From: Streptacidiphilus sp. ASG 303
Lineage (GTDB): Bacteria > Actinomycetota > Actinomycetes > Streptomycetales > Streptomycetaceae
Direction: 5' to 3'
DNA: 64,000 nt
NCBI RefSeq assembly: GCF_020991365.1
Contig: NZ_JAJLRA010000004.1
Coordinates: forward strand, 1 to 64,000
In this document: one piece after another, positions 52,417 through 61,602 of the stretch
How positions within the stretch are numbered: the first letter of the stretch is position 1
How the letters are laid out: each line of letters starts with the position of its first letter
Program-made: the position numbers and the translations under genes
Notes under the pieces: model-generated
Told to the model about the DNA's origin: nothing
The model's database searches: none
Seen by the model: only the letters and a program-made list of their open reading frames with translations

Positions 52417-52653
52417 TCAGCGAGCAGTCGAGGTGTAGGGCAGCAGCGCCATCTCACGGCTGTTCTTGACAGCGGTGGCGACGTCGCGCTGGTGCTGGGT
52501 GCAGTTGCCGGTGACGCGGCGGGCACGGATCTTGCCGCGGTCGGAGATGAACTTCCGCAGCAGGTTCGTGTCCTTGTAGTCCACGTAGTTGATCTTGTCC
52601 TTGCAGAACACGCAAACCTTCTTCTTGGGCTTGCGCGCAGGCGGCTTCGCCAT
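52417..52653 (-). CDS. rpsR: 30S ribosomal protein S18, zinc-binding type
   Basis: The 78-residue protein has C14-x-x-C17 (VCVFCKDK) and C51-x-x-H54 (NCTQHQ), the zinc-ribbon residues of the C+ form of S18. Streptomyces often keeps a zinc-free paralogue elsewhere under Zur control, so this is presumably the zinc-replete version. ATG 52653 gives the family start MAKPP and has GGAG at the right distance; two more ATGs lie upstream at 52656 and 52665. Confidence 0.97.
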   Translation of the reverse strand: MAKPPARKPKKKVCVFCKDKINYVDYKDTNLLRKFISDRGKIRARRVTGNCTQHQRDVATAVKNSREMALLPYTSTAR

Positions 52654-52750
52654 CATGTACTCCATCGGTGTTCACGATCCGGGCGGCCGCAGCCGCCCGG
52701 GTCGCACGAAATCTCGTCCGCTTGGCGCAGGATCTCCGAAGGGGAGCTCC

Positions 52751-53326
52751 TCAGAACGGGGGCTCTTCCGAGTAGCCGCCGCCACCGGCCGGGGCACCCC
52801 AGCCGCCACCGCCGCCCTGGCCGCCGGCCGCCGGGGCGCTGGACGCCCAGGGGTCGTCGGACGGGCCGCCGGAGGCCTGGCCGCCGCCGGAGCTGCCGCC
52901 CCAGCCGCCGCCCTGCTGGCCGCCACCGCCGCCGAAGCCGCCGCCCTGGCCGCCGCCGGACCGGTTGGCCCGGGTGACCTTGGCGGTGGCCGAGCGCAGG
53001 CTCGGGCCGACCTCGTCGACCTCGACCTCGAAGACGGTCCGCTTCTCGCCCTCGCGGGTCTCGTACGACCGCTGCCGCAGACGGCCCTGCACGATCACGC
53101 GCATGCCGCGCTGCAGCGACTCGGCCACGTTCTCCGCCGGCTGACGCCAGACGTTGCACGTGAGGAAGAGGCTCTCGCCGTCCTTCCACTCGTTGGTCTG
53201 GCGGTCGAAGGTGCGGGGGGTGGACGCGATGCGGAACTTCGCGACCGCCGCACCCGACGGGGTGAAGCGCAGCTCGGGGTCGTCGACGAGGTTGCCGACG
53301 AGGGTGATGACGGTCTCGCCTGCCAT
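52751..53326 (-). CDS. ssb: Single-stranded DNA-binding protein
   Basis: The 191-residue protein has an OB fold (1-110; [52 protein letters not shown]-like [13 protein letters not shown]), a Gly/Gln-rich flexible linker (about 122-178) and the conserved acidic C-terminal tip ending EEPPF, which recruits replication and repair proteins. It is encoded within the ribosomal operon between rpsF and rpsR. GGAG-type signal and ATG 53326. Confidence 0.97.
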   Translation of the reverse strand: MAGETVITLVGNLVDDPELRFTPSGAAVAKFRIASTPRTFDRQTNEWKDGESLFLTCNVWRQPAENVAESLQRGMRVIVQGRLRQRSYETREGEKRTVFEVEVDEVGPSLRSATAKVTRANRSGGGQGGGFGGGGGQQGGGWGGSSGGGQASGGPSDDPWASSAPAAGGQGGGGGWGAPAGGGGYSEEPPF

Positions 53327-53416
53327 GGTGGTGGTTGACCTCTCGGGAGGAGACGTTCCGTTCCAAGCACTCCCCCGGCCGCCGGCGTGCCGACGGTGGG
53401 GAGTCCTGCGTTCTCG

Positions 53417-53442
53417 TCGCGTGTTCCACGTGAAACACGCGA
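53417..53442. other. parS (ParB-binding) site within a 26-bp palindrome
   Basis: GTTCCACGTGAAAC (53423-53436) is the reverse complement of the parS variant seen at 5969-5982. Flanking bases extend the symmetry to 26 bp (53417-53442) with a single mismatch. It sits in the 154-bp spacer between rpsF and ssb, inside the operon, so bound ParB could affect read-through. The same hairpin could form in the RNA. Confidence 0.88.
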
Positions 53443-53480
53443 CGCGGGCTACCCGGCGCCCCGGAGGGCGGTCGGGAGGC

Positions 53481-53771
53481 TCAGTGGGTGTCCGGGCGCA
53501 GGACCTTGGTCCGGAGAACCTGCTCGCTCAGGTTGAGCTGCCGGTCGAGCTCCTTGACGACCGCAGGCTCAGCCTTGAGGTCGATGACCGAGTAGATGCC
53601 CTCGGACTGCTTGTTGATCTCGTACGACAGGCGACGACGGCCCCAGGTGTCGACCTTCTCCACGTTGCCGCCGCCGGTGCGGACGACGTTGAGGAAGTTC
53701 TCGATCAGGGGGGAGACAGCACGCTCCTCGACCGAGGGGTCGAGGATGAGCATGAGCTCGTAGTGACGCAT
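53481..53771 (-). CDS. rpsF: 30S ribosomal protein S6
   Basis: The 96-residue protein [30 protein letters not shown]... has the [24 protein letters not shown] core of S6. It is the first gene of the operon rpsF-ssb-rpsR-rplI. AAAGGAGGTG, nearly the full anti-16S sequence, lies 9 bp before the ATG, which is among the strongest ribosome binding sites in the window. Confidence 0.98.
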   Translation of the reverse strand: MRHYELMLILDPSVEERAVSPLIENFLNVVRTGGGNVEKVDTWGRRRLSYEINKQSEGIYSVIDLKAEPAVVKELDRQLNLSEQVLRTKVLRPDTH

Positions 53772-54081
53772 GTGGAACCCACCTCCTTTGGACTCAGCGG
53801 CCACGGTCTCTCCGTGGCAGGAGGGTTGTAGCGTCGGCGCCGGTGGCAAGGACGGATTCACCGTAGCGGTGACCACTGACAGTGGGGGTCCACTGCGTGC
53901 GGGCCGCTCGCGTCTCCGCCCGGGTGCACCGGTGCAGAAGTAACAGACTACCCGCACCCGAACGGGTACTTGTCATCCGTGCCGGGATCGCCGCACCCTG
54001 TTTCCATCGGATGCGTGGCGCACCCCGGTGTGCGACGCTGCCCGCACAGCGCTTTCGATCCTCATCGAGGAGGCAGAGCCC
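53772..54081. other. Divergent promoter region rpsF / membrane protein
   Basis: This is 310 bp between divergent genes. An inverted repeat TACCCG-N8-CGGGTA at 53949-53968 is the only operator-like element seen. The rpsF promoter must lie near 53815-53870, but no standard pair is clear. Confidence 0.35.
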
Positions 54082-54390
54082 ATGTCTCATGCCGCCCGCC
54101 GCGTGCCGGCGTTCACCCTCAACACCGACGGCCGCCCCCACCCGACGGAGAACGCGCTGACCGCGCTGACCGTCGTCTTCGGCCTCATCGCCTTCATCAC
54201 CGCCTTCTTCCCCGGCCTGCACCTGCTGACCTCCTGGACCGGTCTGGCGGGCATCATCACCGGGGCCTGGGGCCAGTACGTGTCGGCCACCACCGCGGAG
54301 CGGTTCCTCCTGGTGATCTTCCTGGGGGCCAGCGCCGTCGGCTTCTACCTCGGCCTCTCCCACGGCGGGCTCTTCGGCGGGCTCTGGTAG
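54082..54390 (+). CDS. Small integral membrane protein, unknown function
   Basis: The 102-residue protein has three predicted helices: ALTALTVVFGLIAFITAFF, SWTGLAGIITGAWGQYVSA and RFLLVIFLGASAVGFYLGLSHGGLFG. The N-terminus is short and polar (MSHAARRVPAFTLNTDGRPHPTEN). It is co-directional with and 169 bp upstream of the FemX-type gene. AGGAGG is placed 8 bp before ATG 54082. No family name recognised. Confidence 0.8.
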   Translation: MSHAARRVPAFTLNTDGRPHPTENALTALTVVFGLIAFITAFFPGLHLLTSWTGLAGIITGAWGQYVSATTAERFLLVIFLGASAVGFYLGLSHGGLFGGLW

Positions 54391-54559
54391 CCGGCCCGGC
54401 CCCTCCCCGGGCGGCACCCCCGCACCCCGCACCCCCGCACCCCGTACTGCCGGCGGTGCGGTCCCGCACGTGTCCCGCCGTCCGCGGCGGGGTGCGTGCG
54501 GACCTGCGGGCACTAGGCTCTCGGCCCACCGCCGCCGCCCGAGGAGGAGCGACCGAGCC

Positions 54560-55678
54560 ATGAGCCTGCGCCTGGGAACGATCAGCCGGGAGGAGCACCT
54601 CGCCTTCGTCAGGAGCCGGCCCTCCGTCAGCCACATGCAGGTCCCGTCGTGGGGCGACGTGAAGTCCGAGTGGCGCTCCGAGTCGGTGGGCTGGACCGAC
54701 GAGGAGGGCCGCACCGTCGGGGCGGGCCTGGTCCTCTACCGGCAGCTCCCCCGGCTCAGGCGCTTCCTGGCCTACCTCCCCGAGGGGCCCGCCATCGACT
54801 GGTTCGACCCCGACCTCGGGCGGTGGCTGGACCCCCTGCTCGCCCACCTGAGGGCGAAGGGCGCCTTCTCGGTGAAGATGGGCCCGCCGGTGGTCGTCAG
54901 GCGCTGGGACGCACCCGTGATCAAGGACGCGATAGCCGGCGGCCGCGCCCGGCGGCTGCGGGACGTCGAACCGAGCTGGTACGAGCCCCGGGCGTTCGAC
55001 GTGGCCGAGCGGCTGCGCCGGGCGGGCTGGCTGCAGGGCGAGGACGGCGGCGCCGGCTTCGGCGACGTCCAGCCCAGGTACGTCTTCCAGGTGCCGCTGG
55101 CCAACCGCTCGCTGGACGACGTGCAGCGCGGCTTCAACCAGCTGTGGCGGCGCAACATCAAGCGGGCGGAGAAGGCGGGCGTCGAGGTCGTCCGGGGCGG
55201 CTACGACGACCTGCCCGTCTTCCACGACCTGTACGTGGTCACGGCGGAGCGCGACCGCTTCGTCCCCCGGCCGCTCTCCTACTTCCAGGGCATGTGGAAG
55301 GCGCTCACCGCCGAGGACCCCAACCGGATGCGGCTCTACCTGGCCCGCCACGAGGGCGAGGCCCTGGCGGCCACCACCATGCTCACCGTCGGCGAGCACG
55401 TCTGGTACTCCTACGGCGCCTCGGCCGACCACCGGCGCGAGGTGCGGCCCTCCAACGCCGTCCAGTGGCGGATGATGCGCGACGCGTACGCCCTGGGCGC
55501 CACCGTCTACGACCTGCGCGGCATCAGCGACACCCTGGACGAGAACGACCACCTCTTCGGCCTGATCCAGTTCAAGCTGGGCACCGGCGGCCAGGCCGCC
55601 GAGTACCTGGGGGAGTGGGACTTCCCCCTCAGCAAGGTCCTCCACAAGGCGCTCGACCTGTACATGTCGCGCCGCTGA
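54560..55678 (+). CDS. FemABX-family peptidyltransferase
   Basis: The 372-residue protein has two GNAT-like halves of the FemABX fold: SHMQVPSWGDVKSEWRSE, VLYRQLPRLRRFLAYLPEGPAIDW, FNQLWRRNIKRAEKAGVEVVRGG, and TVYDLRGISDTLDENDHLFGLIQFKLGTGGQAAEYLGEWD near the end. FemX enzymes add the first amino acid of the interpeptide bridge (Gly in Streptomyces) to lipid II from aminoacyl-tRNA, at the cytoplasmic face of the membrane. GAGGAGG lies upstream of the ATG. The PBP gene 2 kb away fits a cell-wall neighbourhood. Confidence 0.92.
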   Translation: MSLRLGTISREEHLAFVRSRPSVSHMQVPSWGDVKSEWRSESVGWTDEEGRTVGAGLVLYRQLPRLRRFLAYLPEGPAIDWFDPDLGRWLDPLLAHLRAKGAFSVKMGPPVVVRRWDAPVIKDAIAGGRARRLRDVEPSWYEPRAFDVAERLRRAGWLQGEDGGAGFGDVQPRYVFQVPLANRSLDDVQRGFNQLWRRNIKRAEKAGVEVVRGGYDDLPVFHDLYVVTAERDRFVPRPLSYFQGMWKALTAEDPNRMRLYLARHEGEALAATTMLTVGEHVWYSYGASADHRREVRPSNAVQWRMMRDAYALGATVYDLRGISDTLDENDHLFGLIQFKLGTGGQAAEYLGEWDFPLSKVLHKALDLYMSRR

Positions 55679-55745
55679 ACCCGCCCGGCGGCGGGAGCGG
55701 CGGCGGCAGGAGGAGCGGCGGCAGGAGGAGCGGCGGCAGGCCGGG

Positions 55746-57311
55746 TCAGGCGGGCGGCCGCTCCCCGGCGGGCGGGGCGAACCAGTCGCCGTCCCCGCCG
55801 TCCGGCGCCCAGGCCGCGTAGGAGGCCTGCTCCCGCGCCCAGCGGGCCTGCCCGAGCACGAAGCGGTCCGGGGCCCCGTCCAGGACGCCGCCGGACGGGT
55901 CGTCGCTGCCGTCCCAGCGCACCGGGTCGCGCTCCGGCAGCAGGATGTCCCGGACCACGACCGCGCACAGGTACAGCGTGCCCAGGACGTGCACGACCAC
56001 CACCAGGTCGTACACGTTGACCGGGATGCCGTGCTGCTTGGAGTCGGAGGTGTACGCCAGGTACATCCACACGCCGAGGAAGTACGCGACCTCGCACGCC
56101 TGCCAGATGAGGAAGTCCCGCCACCGGGGCCGGGCGAGGGCGGCGAGCGGGATCAGCCAGAGCACGTACTGCGGCGAGTACACCTTGTTGGTGACGACGA
56201 ACGCGGCGACGACCAGGAAGGCGAGCTGCGCGAAGCGCGGGCGGTGCGGGGCGGAGAGCGCCAGCCAGCCGATGCCGAGGCAGCACAGGACGAGGAGCAC
56301 GGCGATCGCGGTGTTGAGCAGGCCCAGGCCGAGCGCCTGGCCGCGGATCTGCTCCGCGACCAGCCAGAGGGAGCCGAAGTCCTCCCCGCGCGACTTGCTG
56401 AAGCTGTAGAAGGTGACCCAGCCGTCCGTGTTCCACAGCACGACCGGGACGTTCACCAGCGCCCAGGCGGCGACGGCGCCGCCGAGCGCCTGGAGGAAGG
56501 CCCGCCACCGGCCCGTCCGCCAGCAGAGCACGAGCAGCGGGCCGAGCAGCAGCGCCGGGTACAGCTTGGCCGCGGTCGCCAGGCCGATCAGGACGCCCGC
56601 CGCGACCGGCCGGCGTGCCGACCAGTAGGCCATGCCCACCGCGGTCAGGGCGACGGCCAGCAGGTCCCAGTTGACCGTGGCGTTGAGGGCGAGGGCGGGC
56701 GCGAGCGCCAGGAGCAGGGCGTCCCAGGGGCGGCGGCGGTGGGTGCGCATCACGGCGACCACGGCGACCACGGCGCAGACCATCAGCATGCCGGCGTTGA
56801 CCAGCCAGAACCACTGCTCGCGGTCGGGGACGAGAGCCCCGGAGCGGGGCGTGAGCCAGGTCGCGACCTGCATGAAGAGCCCGGTGAGCACCGGGTACTC
56901 CAGGTACTGCATGTGGGGGTCGCGGGTGCCGTCCGCGCCCGCCGGGATCATGTCCCGGTAGGGGAGGAGGCCCTGGGCGAAGCCGCGCCCCGAGAAGAGG
57001 TGCGGGATGTCGCTGTAGCAGGCGTGGGTGTACTGCGTGGTGGCGCCGTAGAACCAGCCGCTGGAGTAGCAGGGCGCCTTCTGGACCATGCCCAGCACGA
57101 AGACCGCGACGGCGGTGAGCGCGAGGACCCGGCCGGGGGTCCACCAGGAGACGCCGAGCAGGGCGCGGCGGCCGGGCGGGCCGCCCAGCACCTCGCTGCC
57201 GGCCGCGGCCACCGGGTCCTCGTCGGCGGGGACGACCACGGTGTCGGCGGGCGGCCCGGACGGCTCGGGCTCCGCGGATTCGTCATGCACGCTCGACCTC
57301 ATGGCCGCCAT
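55746..57311 (-). CDS. GT87-family polytopic glycosyltransferase
   Basis: The 521-residue membrane protein has about ten to twelve helices and the DUF2029/GT87 pattern: WWTPGRVLALTAVAVFVLGMVQKAPC, the acidic loop GLLPYRDMIPAGADGTRDPHMQYLEYPVLTGLF (catalytic-type Asp/Glu), ATAAKLYPALLLGPLLVL and VVTNKVYSPQYVLWLIPLAALARP. GT87 enzymes use polyprenyl-phosphate mannose or arabinose on the outer face. The acceptor here is not known. ATG 57311; ATG 57302 is also possible. Confidence 0.9.
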   Translation of the reverse strand: MAAMRSSVHDESAEPEPSGPPADTVVVPADEDPVAAAGSEVLGGPPGRRALLGVSWWTPGRVLALTAVAVFVLGMVQKAPCYSSGWFYGATTQYTHACYSDIPHLFSGRGFAQGLLPYRDMIPAGADGTRDPHMQYLEYPVLTGLFMQVATWLTPRSGALVPDREQWFWLVNAGMLMVCAVVAVVAVMRTHRRRPWDALLLALAPALALNATVNWDLLAVALTAVGMAYWSARRPVAAGVLIGLATAAKLYPALLLGPLLVLCWRTGRWRAFLQALGGAVAAWALVNVPVVLWNTDGWVTFYSFSKSRGEDFGSLWLVAEQIRGQALGLGLLNTAIAVLLVLCCLGIGWLALSAPHRPRFAQLAFLVVAAFVVTNKVYSPQYVLWLIPLAALARPRWRDFLIWQACEVAYFLGVWMYLAYTSDSKQHGIPVNVYDLVVVVHVLGTLYLCAVVVRDILLPERDPVRWDGSDDPSGGVLDGAPDRFVLGQARWAREQASYAAWAPDGGDGDWFAPPAGERPPA

Positions 57312-57497
57312 ACTGCCGCACGATCCGCGGCGCGGACCCGGCTACCCGGCCACGGGTCGCGGGGCGGGGCGGCCGCGGTGCGCTCCGTCCCGGAATGCCC
57401 GGCCCCGGACCGCCGCGGCCCGGGGCGCCCCGGAGCGGCGATCGCGGGCACGACCCGGGCCGTCGGCGGGGTCCGGCGCCCGGCCCCGGAAGACGCC

Positions 57498-57530
57498 GCG
57501 GCCGCGGCGGACGATGTCCGCCGCGGCCGC
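57498..57530 (-). terminator. Terminator of the PBP gene
   Basis: A 15-bp perfect stem (57498-57512 with 57516-57530) with a GAT loop lies 32 bp downstream of the PBP stop on the leftward strand. Confidence 0.8.
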
Positions 57531-57561
57531 CCGTGCGCCTCGGGAGGGGTCTCCCGCCGGT

Positions 57562-60342
57562 TCAGCCTCCCGGCGTGCTGCTGCCGCCGCCGAGGAGGCC
57601 ACCGTTGCCGTTGCCGCCGCCGGGCCTGCCGCCGCTGCTGCTGACCGTGGGCGTGGGGTCCGGGCTTGACGTGGGCGAGGAGGTCGGGCCGCCGGTGCCG
57701 CCGCCGGTGAGCAGGCCGCCGTTCCAGCCGCCGTTCCCGTTCCCGCCGCCGTTCCCGTTCGTCTTGCTGGGCAGGGGGGTCGGGGACGTCGTGGGGGAGG
57801 AGCTCGGCGGGGCGGTGGACGCGGACGCCGAGGGGCTCGGCGCCTCGGTGGTCGGGGCCGTGGTCGGGACCGCCGTGTTCGGGGCGCCGACCTCGTCGAC
57901 CTGGGTGCCGTCGAGCGTGCCGGGCACCGGGAACGGCACCTCCGGGACGCCGTTGAGGGCGGCCTTCATGTAGAGGGTCCAGATCTCCGTCGGGTACGCG
58001 CCACCGTGCACGGAGTCGTTCACGTTGCCGGTGCCGAGGCCGTACATCTTGAGCAGGCCCTGGCCGCTGCCCGGGTTCTCGCGCCACATGGCGACCGCCG
58101 TGGAGAGCTGCGGGGTGTAGCCGACGAACCAGGCCGACTTGTTGTCGTCGGTGGTGCCGGTCTTGCCCGCGGCCACGCGGCCGAGCGCCTTGGCCGCGTG
58201 GCCGGTGCCGCCGTCCTTGGCGATGACGTCCTTGAGCACGTCGGTCACGGTGTCGGCGACGGCCGGCTTCATCGCCGTCCTGCTCTGCGGCGGCTTGAAG
58301 CCCGCCTCCGGGACGCCGTTGCGGCTCACGCTCTCCACCGAGTACGGGTCCACCTGGGCGCCGCTGGCGGCGAAGGTGCCGTACGCGCTGGCCATCCGGA
58401 TGGGGCTGGGCGTCGAGGTGCCGATGGAGAAGGAGGCGTTGAGGGACGCGAGGCTCTCCTTGTGGAGGCCCACGGCGAGCGCCATGTTGCGGACCCTGTC
58501 CAGCCCGACGTCCTCGCCGAGCTGCACGAACGGCGTGTTGATCGAGTAGAGCATCGCCGTGCGCAGGCTGACGTAGCCCCACGCCCGGGGGCTCTCGTTG
58601 GTCTGGAGGAGGTAGGAGCCGTCCTTCAGCTTGACGTAGTTGCCGTTCGTGTCCCTGATCTTGATCTTGTTGTTGCCGTTGTAGCGGCTCTCCGGCGTGA
58701 TCGGGGTGGGCTTGCCGTCCGTCAGGTGGGTCTGGACGCCGTACTCCATGGCGGAGGCCAGGACGATCGGCTTCATGGTGGAGCCGATCTGGATGCCGGA
58801 GGCGTTGGCGTTGTTGGTGAAGTGCTTGAGGAAGTCGGGACCGCCGTAGATGGCGACGATCTTCCCGGTCCTCGGCTCCACGGAGGCGGCGCCGATCTGG
58901 ACGTAGCTGTCGGTGGCGCGGCGCTTCTTCGGGTCGAACTTCGCGGAGACCTTCTTGACCGCGGCCTCCAGCTCCTCGACCTTCCTCCGGTTGAAGGTGG
59001 TCCTGATCGTGTAGCCGCCGCGGGCGAGCTGCTGCTCCGTGATCCTGCCGTTGCTGTTGGCCTCGATGTACTTCGTGGCCAGGTCGACGAGGTAGCCCCG
59101 CTGGCCGCTGAGGCCGGAGGCGGCCTGGCGCTTGATCGGCTCGGGGAAGGTCTTGCACTTGTCGCGGTCGGCCTGGGTCAGGTGGTTGAACCGGACCATG
59201 TTGTCGAGGATGTCGTTCCACCGCTGCACGGCGCGCGCGTGGTTGGCAGCGTTGAGCGAGGGGTCGTAGTAGCCGGCGCCCTTGAGGAGGGCGGCCAGCA
59301 TGGCGGCGTGGCAGGCGTCGAGGTTCTCGGCCTTCTCGTTGTAGTAGGCCTTGGCCGCCGCCTGGACGCCGTAGCTGTCGCGGCCGAACCAGCTGGTGTT
59401 GAGGTAGCCCTCGAGGATCTCCTTCTTGGTCATGGTCTTGCCGACCTTGAGCGTGATGAAGAGCTCTTTGAGCTTCCGGGTGACCGTCTGGTCCTGGTTG
59501 AGGAAGGCGTTCTTCACGTACTGCTGGGTGATGGTGGAGCCGCCCTGGGTCGCCCCGCCCTTGGCCATGTTCAGCACGGCGCGGGCGATGCCCTTGGGGT
59601 CGATGCCGCGGTCGGTCCAGAAACTGGCGTTCTCCGCGGAGATCGCCGCGTCCTGCATGGCCTTGCTGATGTTGGCCAGGGGCACGATCTGACGGTTGGT
59701 CGTGCCGGTGGTGGCCAGCGTGGTCTTGCCGTCGTCCCAGAGGTAGATGTTGTTCTGCTGGACGACGGCCTTGGCGAGCTCGGGCATCTTGGTGCGCGAG
59801 TACGCCACACCGACCGCCGCCGTCGAGCAGCCGAAGAAGATCAGGAAGGTGCTGAGCACCTGCTTCCACGAGGGGAGCCAGCGGCGCACGCCGCTCCTGC
59901 CCCAGCGCGGGTAGTCGATGAAGCGCTTCGGGGGCGGGGTGCGGCCCGCTCTGCCGGCGGGCGCCGCTGCGGCGGAGCCGGCGCGGCCCCCGCCGCGCTT
60001 GGCGGCCTTCCGCATCTCGGCCCGGGTCATCCGGGGCTGCTGTGCGGTGGGCTGGGGAGCGCCGGGCTGACCACCGCCGGGGCGCGGGGCGGCGCGGCGG
60101 GGCGCACCGGGCCCGCCCGGGGCGCCCGGCCCGCCGGGGGCTCCGGGACCACCCTGCCGGGGCGGACGCGGGGGGCCGCCTGCGGGACCACCGGCGTGAG
60201 GGGGGCGGCCGCCGCCGGCGGAGCCGCCGGGGTACGGGGGACGGCCGCCGCCGGCGGGCTGACGCCCGCCTCCGGGCTGCGCGCCACGGCGTCCAGGGGC
60301 GTTGCCGTCGCCGTGCGGCGGTTTGCGCCGGTGTTCGCTCAT
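57562..60342 (-). CDS. Class A penicillin-binding protein (bifunctional)
   Basis: The 926-residue protein makes and crosslinks peptidoglycan. It has a Gly/Pro-rich cytoplasmic tail (1-150), a membrane anchor (about 158-181), a GT51 glycosyltransferase domain (about 205-380; Glu237 in ISAENASFW, GGATQGGSTITQQYVKN) and a transpeptidase domain (about 470-770). The transpeptidase carries the S521-T-M-K524, S600-I-N602 and K727-T-G motifs. The external tail (800-926) is Thr/Pro/Ser/Gly/Asn-rich. ATG 60342. Its C-terminal tail resembles a wall-spanning spacer. Confidence 0.96.
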   Translation of the reverse strand: MSEHRRKPPHGDGNAPGRRGAQPGGGRQPAGGGRPPYPGGSAGGGRPPHAGGPAGGPPRPPRQGGPGAPGGPGAPGGPGAPRRAAPRPGGGQPGAPQPTAQQPRMTRAEMRKAAKRGGGRAGSAAAAPAGRAGRTPPPKRFIDYPRWGRSGVRRWLPSWKQVLSTFLIFFGCSTAAVGVAYSRTKMPELAKAVVQQNNIYLWDDGKTTLATTGTTNRQIVPLANISKAMQDAAISAENASFWTDRGIDPKGIARAVLNMAKGGATQGGSTITQQYVKNAFLNQDQTVTRKLKELFITLKVGKTMTKKEILEGYLNTSWFGRDSYGVQAAAKAYYNEKAENLDACHAAMLAALLKGAGYYDPSLNAANHARAVQRWNDILDNMVRFNHLTQADRDKCKTFPEPIKRQAASGLSGQRGYLVDLATKYIEANSNGRITEQQLARGGYTIRTTFNRRKVEELEAAVKKVSAKFDPKKRRATDSYVQIGAASVEPRTGKIVAIYGGPDFLKHFTNNANASGIQIGSTMKPIVLASAMEYGVQTHLTDGKPTPITPESRYNGNNKIKIRDTNGNYVKLKDGSYLLQTNESPRAWGYVSLRTAMLYSINTPFVQLGEDVGLDRVRNMALAVGLHKESLASLNASFSIGTSTPSPIRMASAYGTFAASGAQVDPYSVESVSRNGVPEAGFKPPQSRTAMKPAVADTVTDVLKDVIAKDGGTGHAAKALGRVAAGKTGTTDDNKSAWFVGYTPQLSTAVAMWRENPGSGQGLLKMYGLGTGNVNDSVHGGAYPTEIWTLYMKAALNGVPEVPFPVPGTLDGTQVDEVGAPNTAVPTTAPTTEAPSPSASASTAPPSSSPTTSPTPLPSKTNGNGGGNGNGGWNGGLLTGGGTGGPTSSPTSSPDPTPTVSSSGGRPGGGNGNGGLLGGGSSTPGG

Positions 60343-60728
60343 GCTCCAGCTACTCCTCGGCCAGGCGCTCAGGCCTGAAGGCGGTAGTCCATGTCGACTC
60401 CCCGCAGGCGGTGCGAGCGCCTGCGGGATTCCCCCGAATCACCTGCCGTCCGGACCTGTGCTGCCCGGCACGGCGGAATGCACCGGGGACAATGACGTCC
60501 CGTACTCCGCTTCGGTTCCCCGTTCCCCAGTGCACAGCGGACAGCGTACGCAGGCGCCGCACCCCACCAATCGGGCATCGTGTGCCATTTCCGGCAAAGC
60601 GGTCGCAGAACATTACCCGCCCGTTGCCCTGCCGGGCTCCCGGGGGTCCCGCACCGGCCTTGTGATCGCTTTCACCCACCGCTCCCCCCGCCGAGGCTTG
60701 CCCTGGAGAGCGCACCGGCCTATGGTGC
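60343..60728. other. Upstream region of the PBP gene
   Basis: This non-coding part lies between the divergent PBP and PadR genes. No small gene or riboswitch was recognised. A moderately AT-rich area at 60540-60620 probably carries the PBP promoter. Confidence 0.3.
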
Positions 60729-60752
60729 TCGATATATCGAGCCGATACATCG
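60729..60752. promoter_or_regulatory. PadR operator-like palindromes
   Basis: TCGATATATCGA (60729-60740) is a perfect 12-bp palindrome, and CGATACATCG (60743-60752) is a near copy 13 bp further on. A looser ATCG/CGAT pair follows at 60762-60772. They lie 64-88 bp before the PadR start and are the most AT-rich element in the spacer. PadR-family proteins usually bind such ATxxAT dyads in their own promoter. Confidence 0.65.
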
Positions 60753-60815
60753 CGGCGGCATATCGCCCCGATGCACCGGCTCGCGGCACGGGCCCCGGAG
60801 GGAGGCGAGGCGGAG

Positions 60816-61421
60816 ATGAGCAGGCGTTCGGGAATCCTGGAGTTCGCCGTGCTCGGCCTGCTGCACGACGCCCCGATGCACGGCTACGAGCTGCGCAAGC
60901 GGCTCAACGTCCTGCTGGGCTCCTTCCGCGCCTTCTCGTACGGAACGCTCTACCCCTGCCTGAAGAGCCTGGTGGCCCAGGGCTTCCTGGTGGAGGACAA
61001 CCCGGACGAGCAGTACGTGCCCGCCACCGCCCTCAACGGCAGGCGGTCGAAGATCGTCTACCGGCTGACCCCGGAAGGGAAGCAGCGCTTCGAGGAGCTG
61101 CTCTCCGACTCGGGTCCCGACGCGTGGGAGGACGAGCACTTCGGCGTCCACTTCGCGTTCTTCGGCCGTACCGACAAGGCCGTCCGGATGCGCGTCCTCG
61201 AGGGGCGCCGCAGCCGGCTGGAGGAGCGCCTCGAGCGGATGCGCACCTCGCTCGCCCGCACCCGCGAGCGGCTGGACGACTACACCCTCGAACTGCAGCG
61301 GCACGGCCTGGAGTCCGTGGAGCGGGAGGTCCGGTGGCTCAACGAGCTCATCGAGACCGAGCGCGCCAACCGGAGCGGCCGGAGCAGCCCCGACCTGCCA
61401 CCGGACCGGCCGGAGCGCTGA
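60816..61421 (+). CDS. PadR family transcriptional regulator
   Basis: The 201-residue protein has the PadR winged helix (about 5-90; ILEFAVLGLLHDAPMHGYELRKRLNVLLG, YGTLYPCLKSLVAQGFLV, RRSKIVYRLTPEGKQRFEELL) and a C-terminal coiled-coil dimerisation domain (about 125-185; MRTSLARTRERLDDYTLELQ). GGCGGAG lies just before ATG 60816. It is 181 bp upstream of ino1 in the same direction, so it may also act on ino1. The ligand is unknown. Confidence 0.93.
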   Translation: MSRRSGILEFAVLGLLHDAPMHGYELRKRLNVLLGSFRAFSYGTLYPCLKSLVAQGFLVEDNPDEQYVPATALNGRRSKIVYRLTPEGKQRFEELLSDSGPDAWEDEHFGVHFAFFGRTDKAVRMRVLEGRRSRLEERLERMRTSLARTRERLDDYTLELQRHGLESVEREVRWLNELIETERANRSGRSSPDLPPDRPER

Positions 61422-61551
61422 CGACGCGACAACGCGACGACCGACGCCGAGGTCGGAGCGCAGGAGCGGCAGGGGGGACTGCCGTCGACTGCAAGGAGGA
61501 CGGGCCCGAACAGGCCATGCCGCACCGGACCGTCCGTGAAGCAACCAAGCT

Positions 61552-61578
61552 GAGGACCGCCACAAGGCGGTGGTCCTC
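61552..61578 (+). promoter_or_regulatory. Hairpin in the ino1 leader
   Basis: A stem of 10 bp (61552-61561 with 61569-61578, one G-U wobble) with a 7-nt loop is followed by TTGAGAAC. It lies 25 bp upstream of the ino1 start codon and just before its ribosome binding site, so it could be an attenuator or an RNA stabiliser. Confidence 0.4.
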
Positions 61579-61602
61579 TTGAGAACACAGGGAGCAACCG
61601 GA

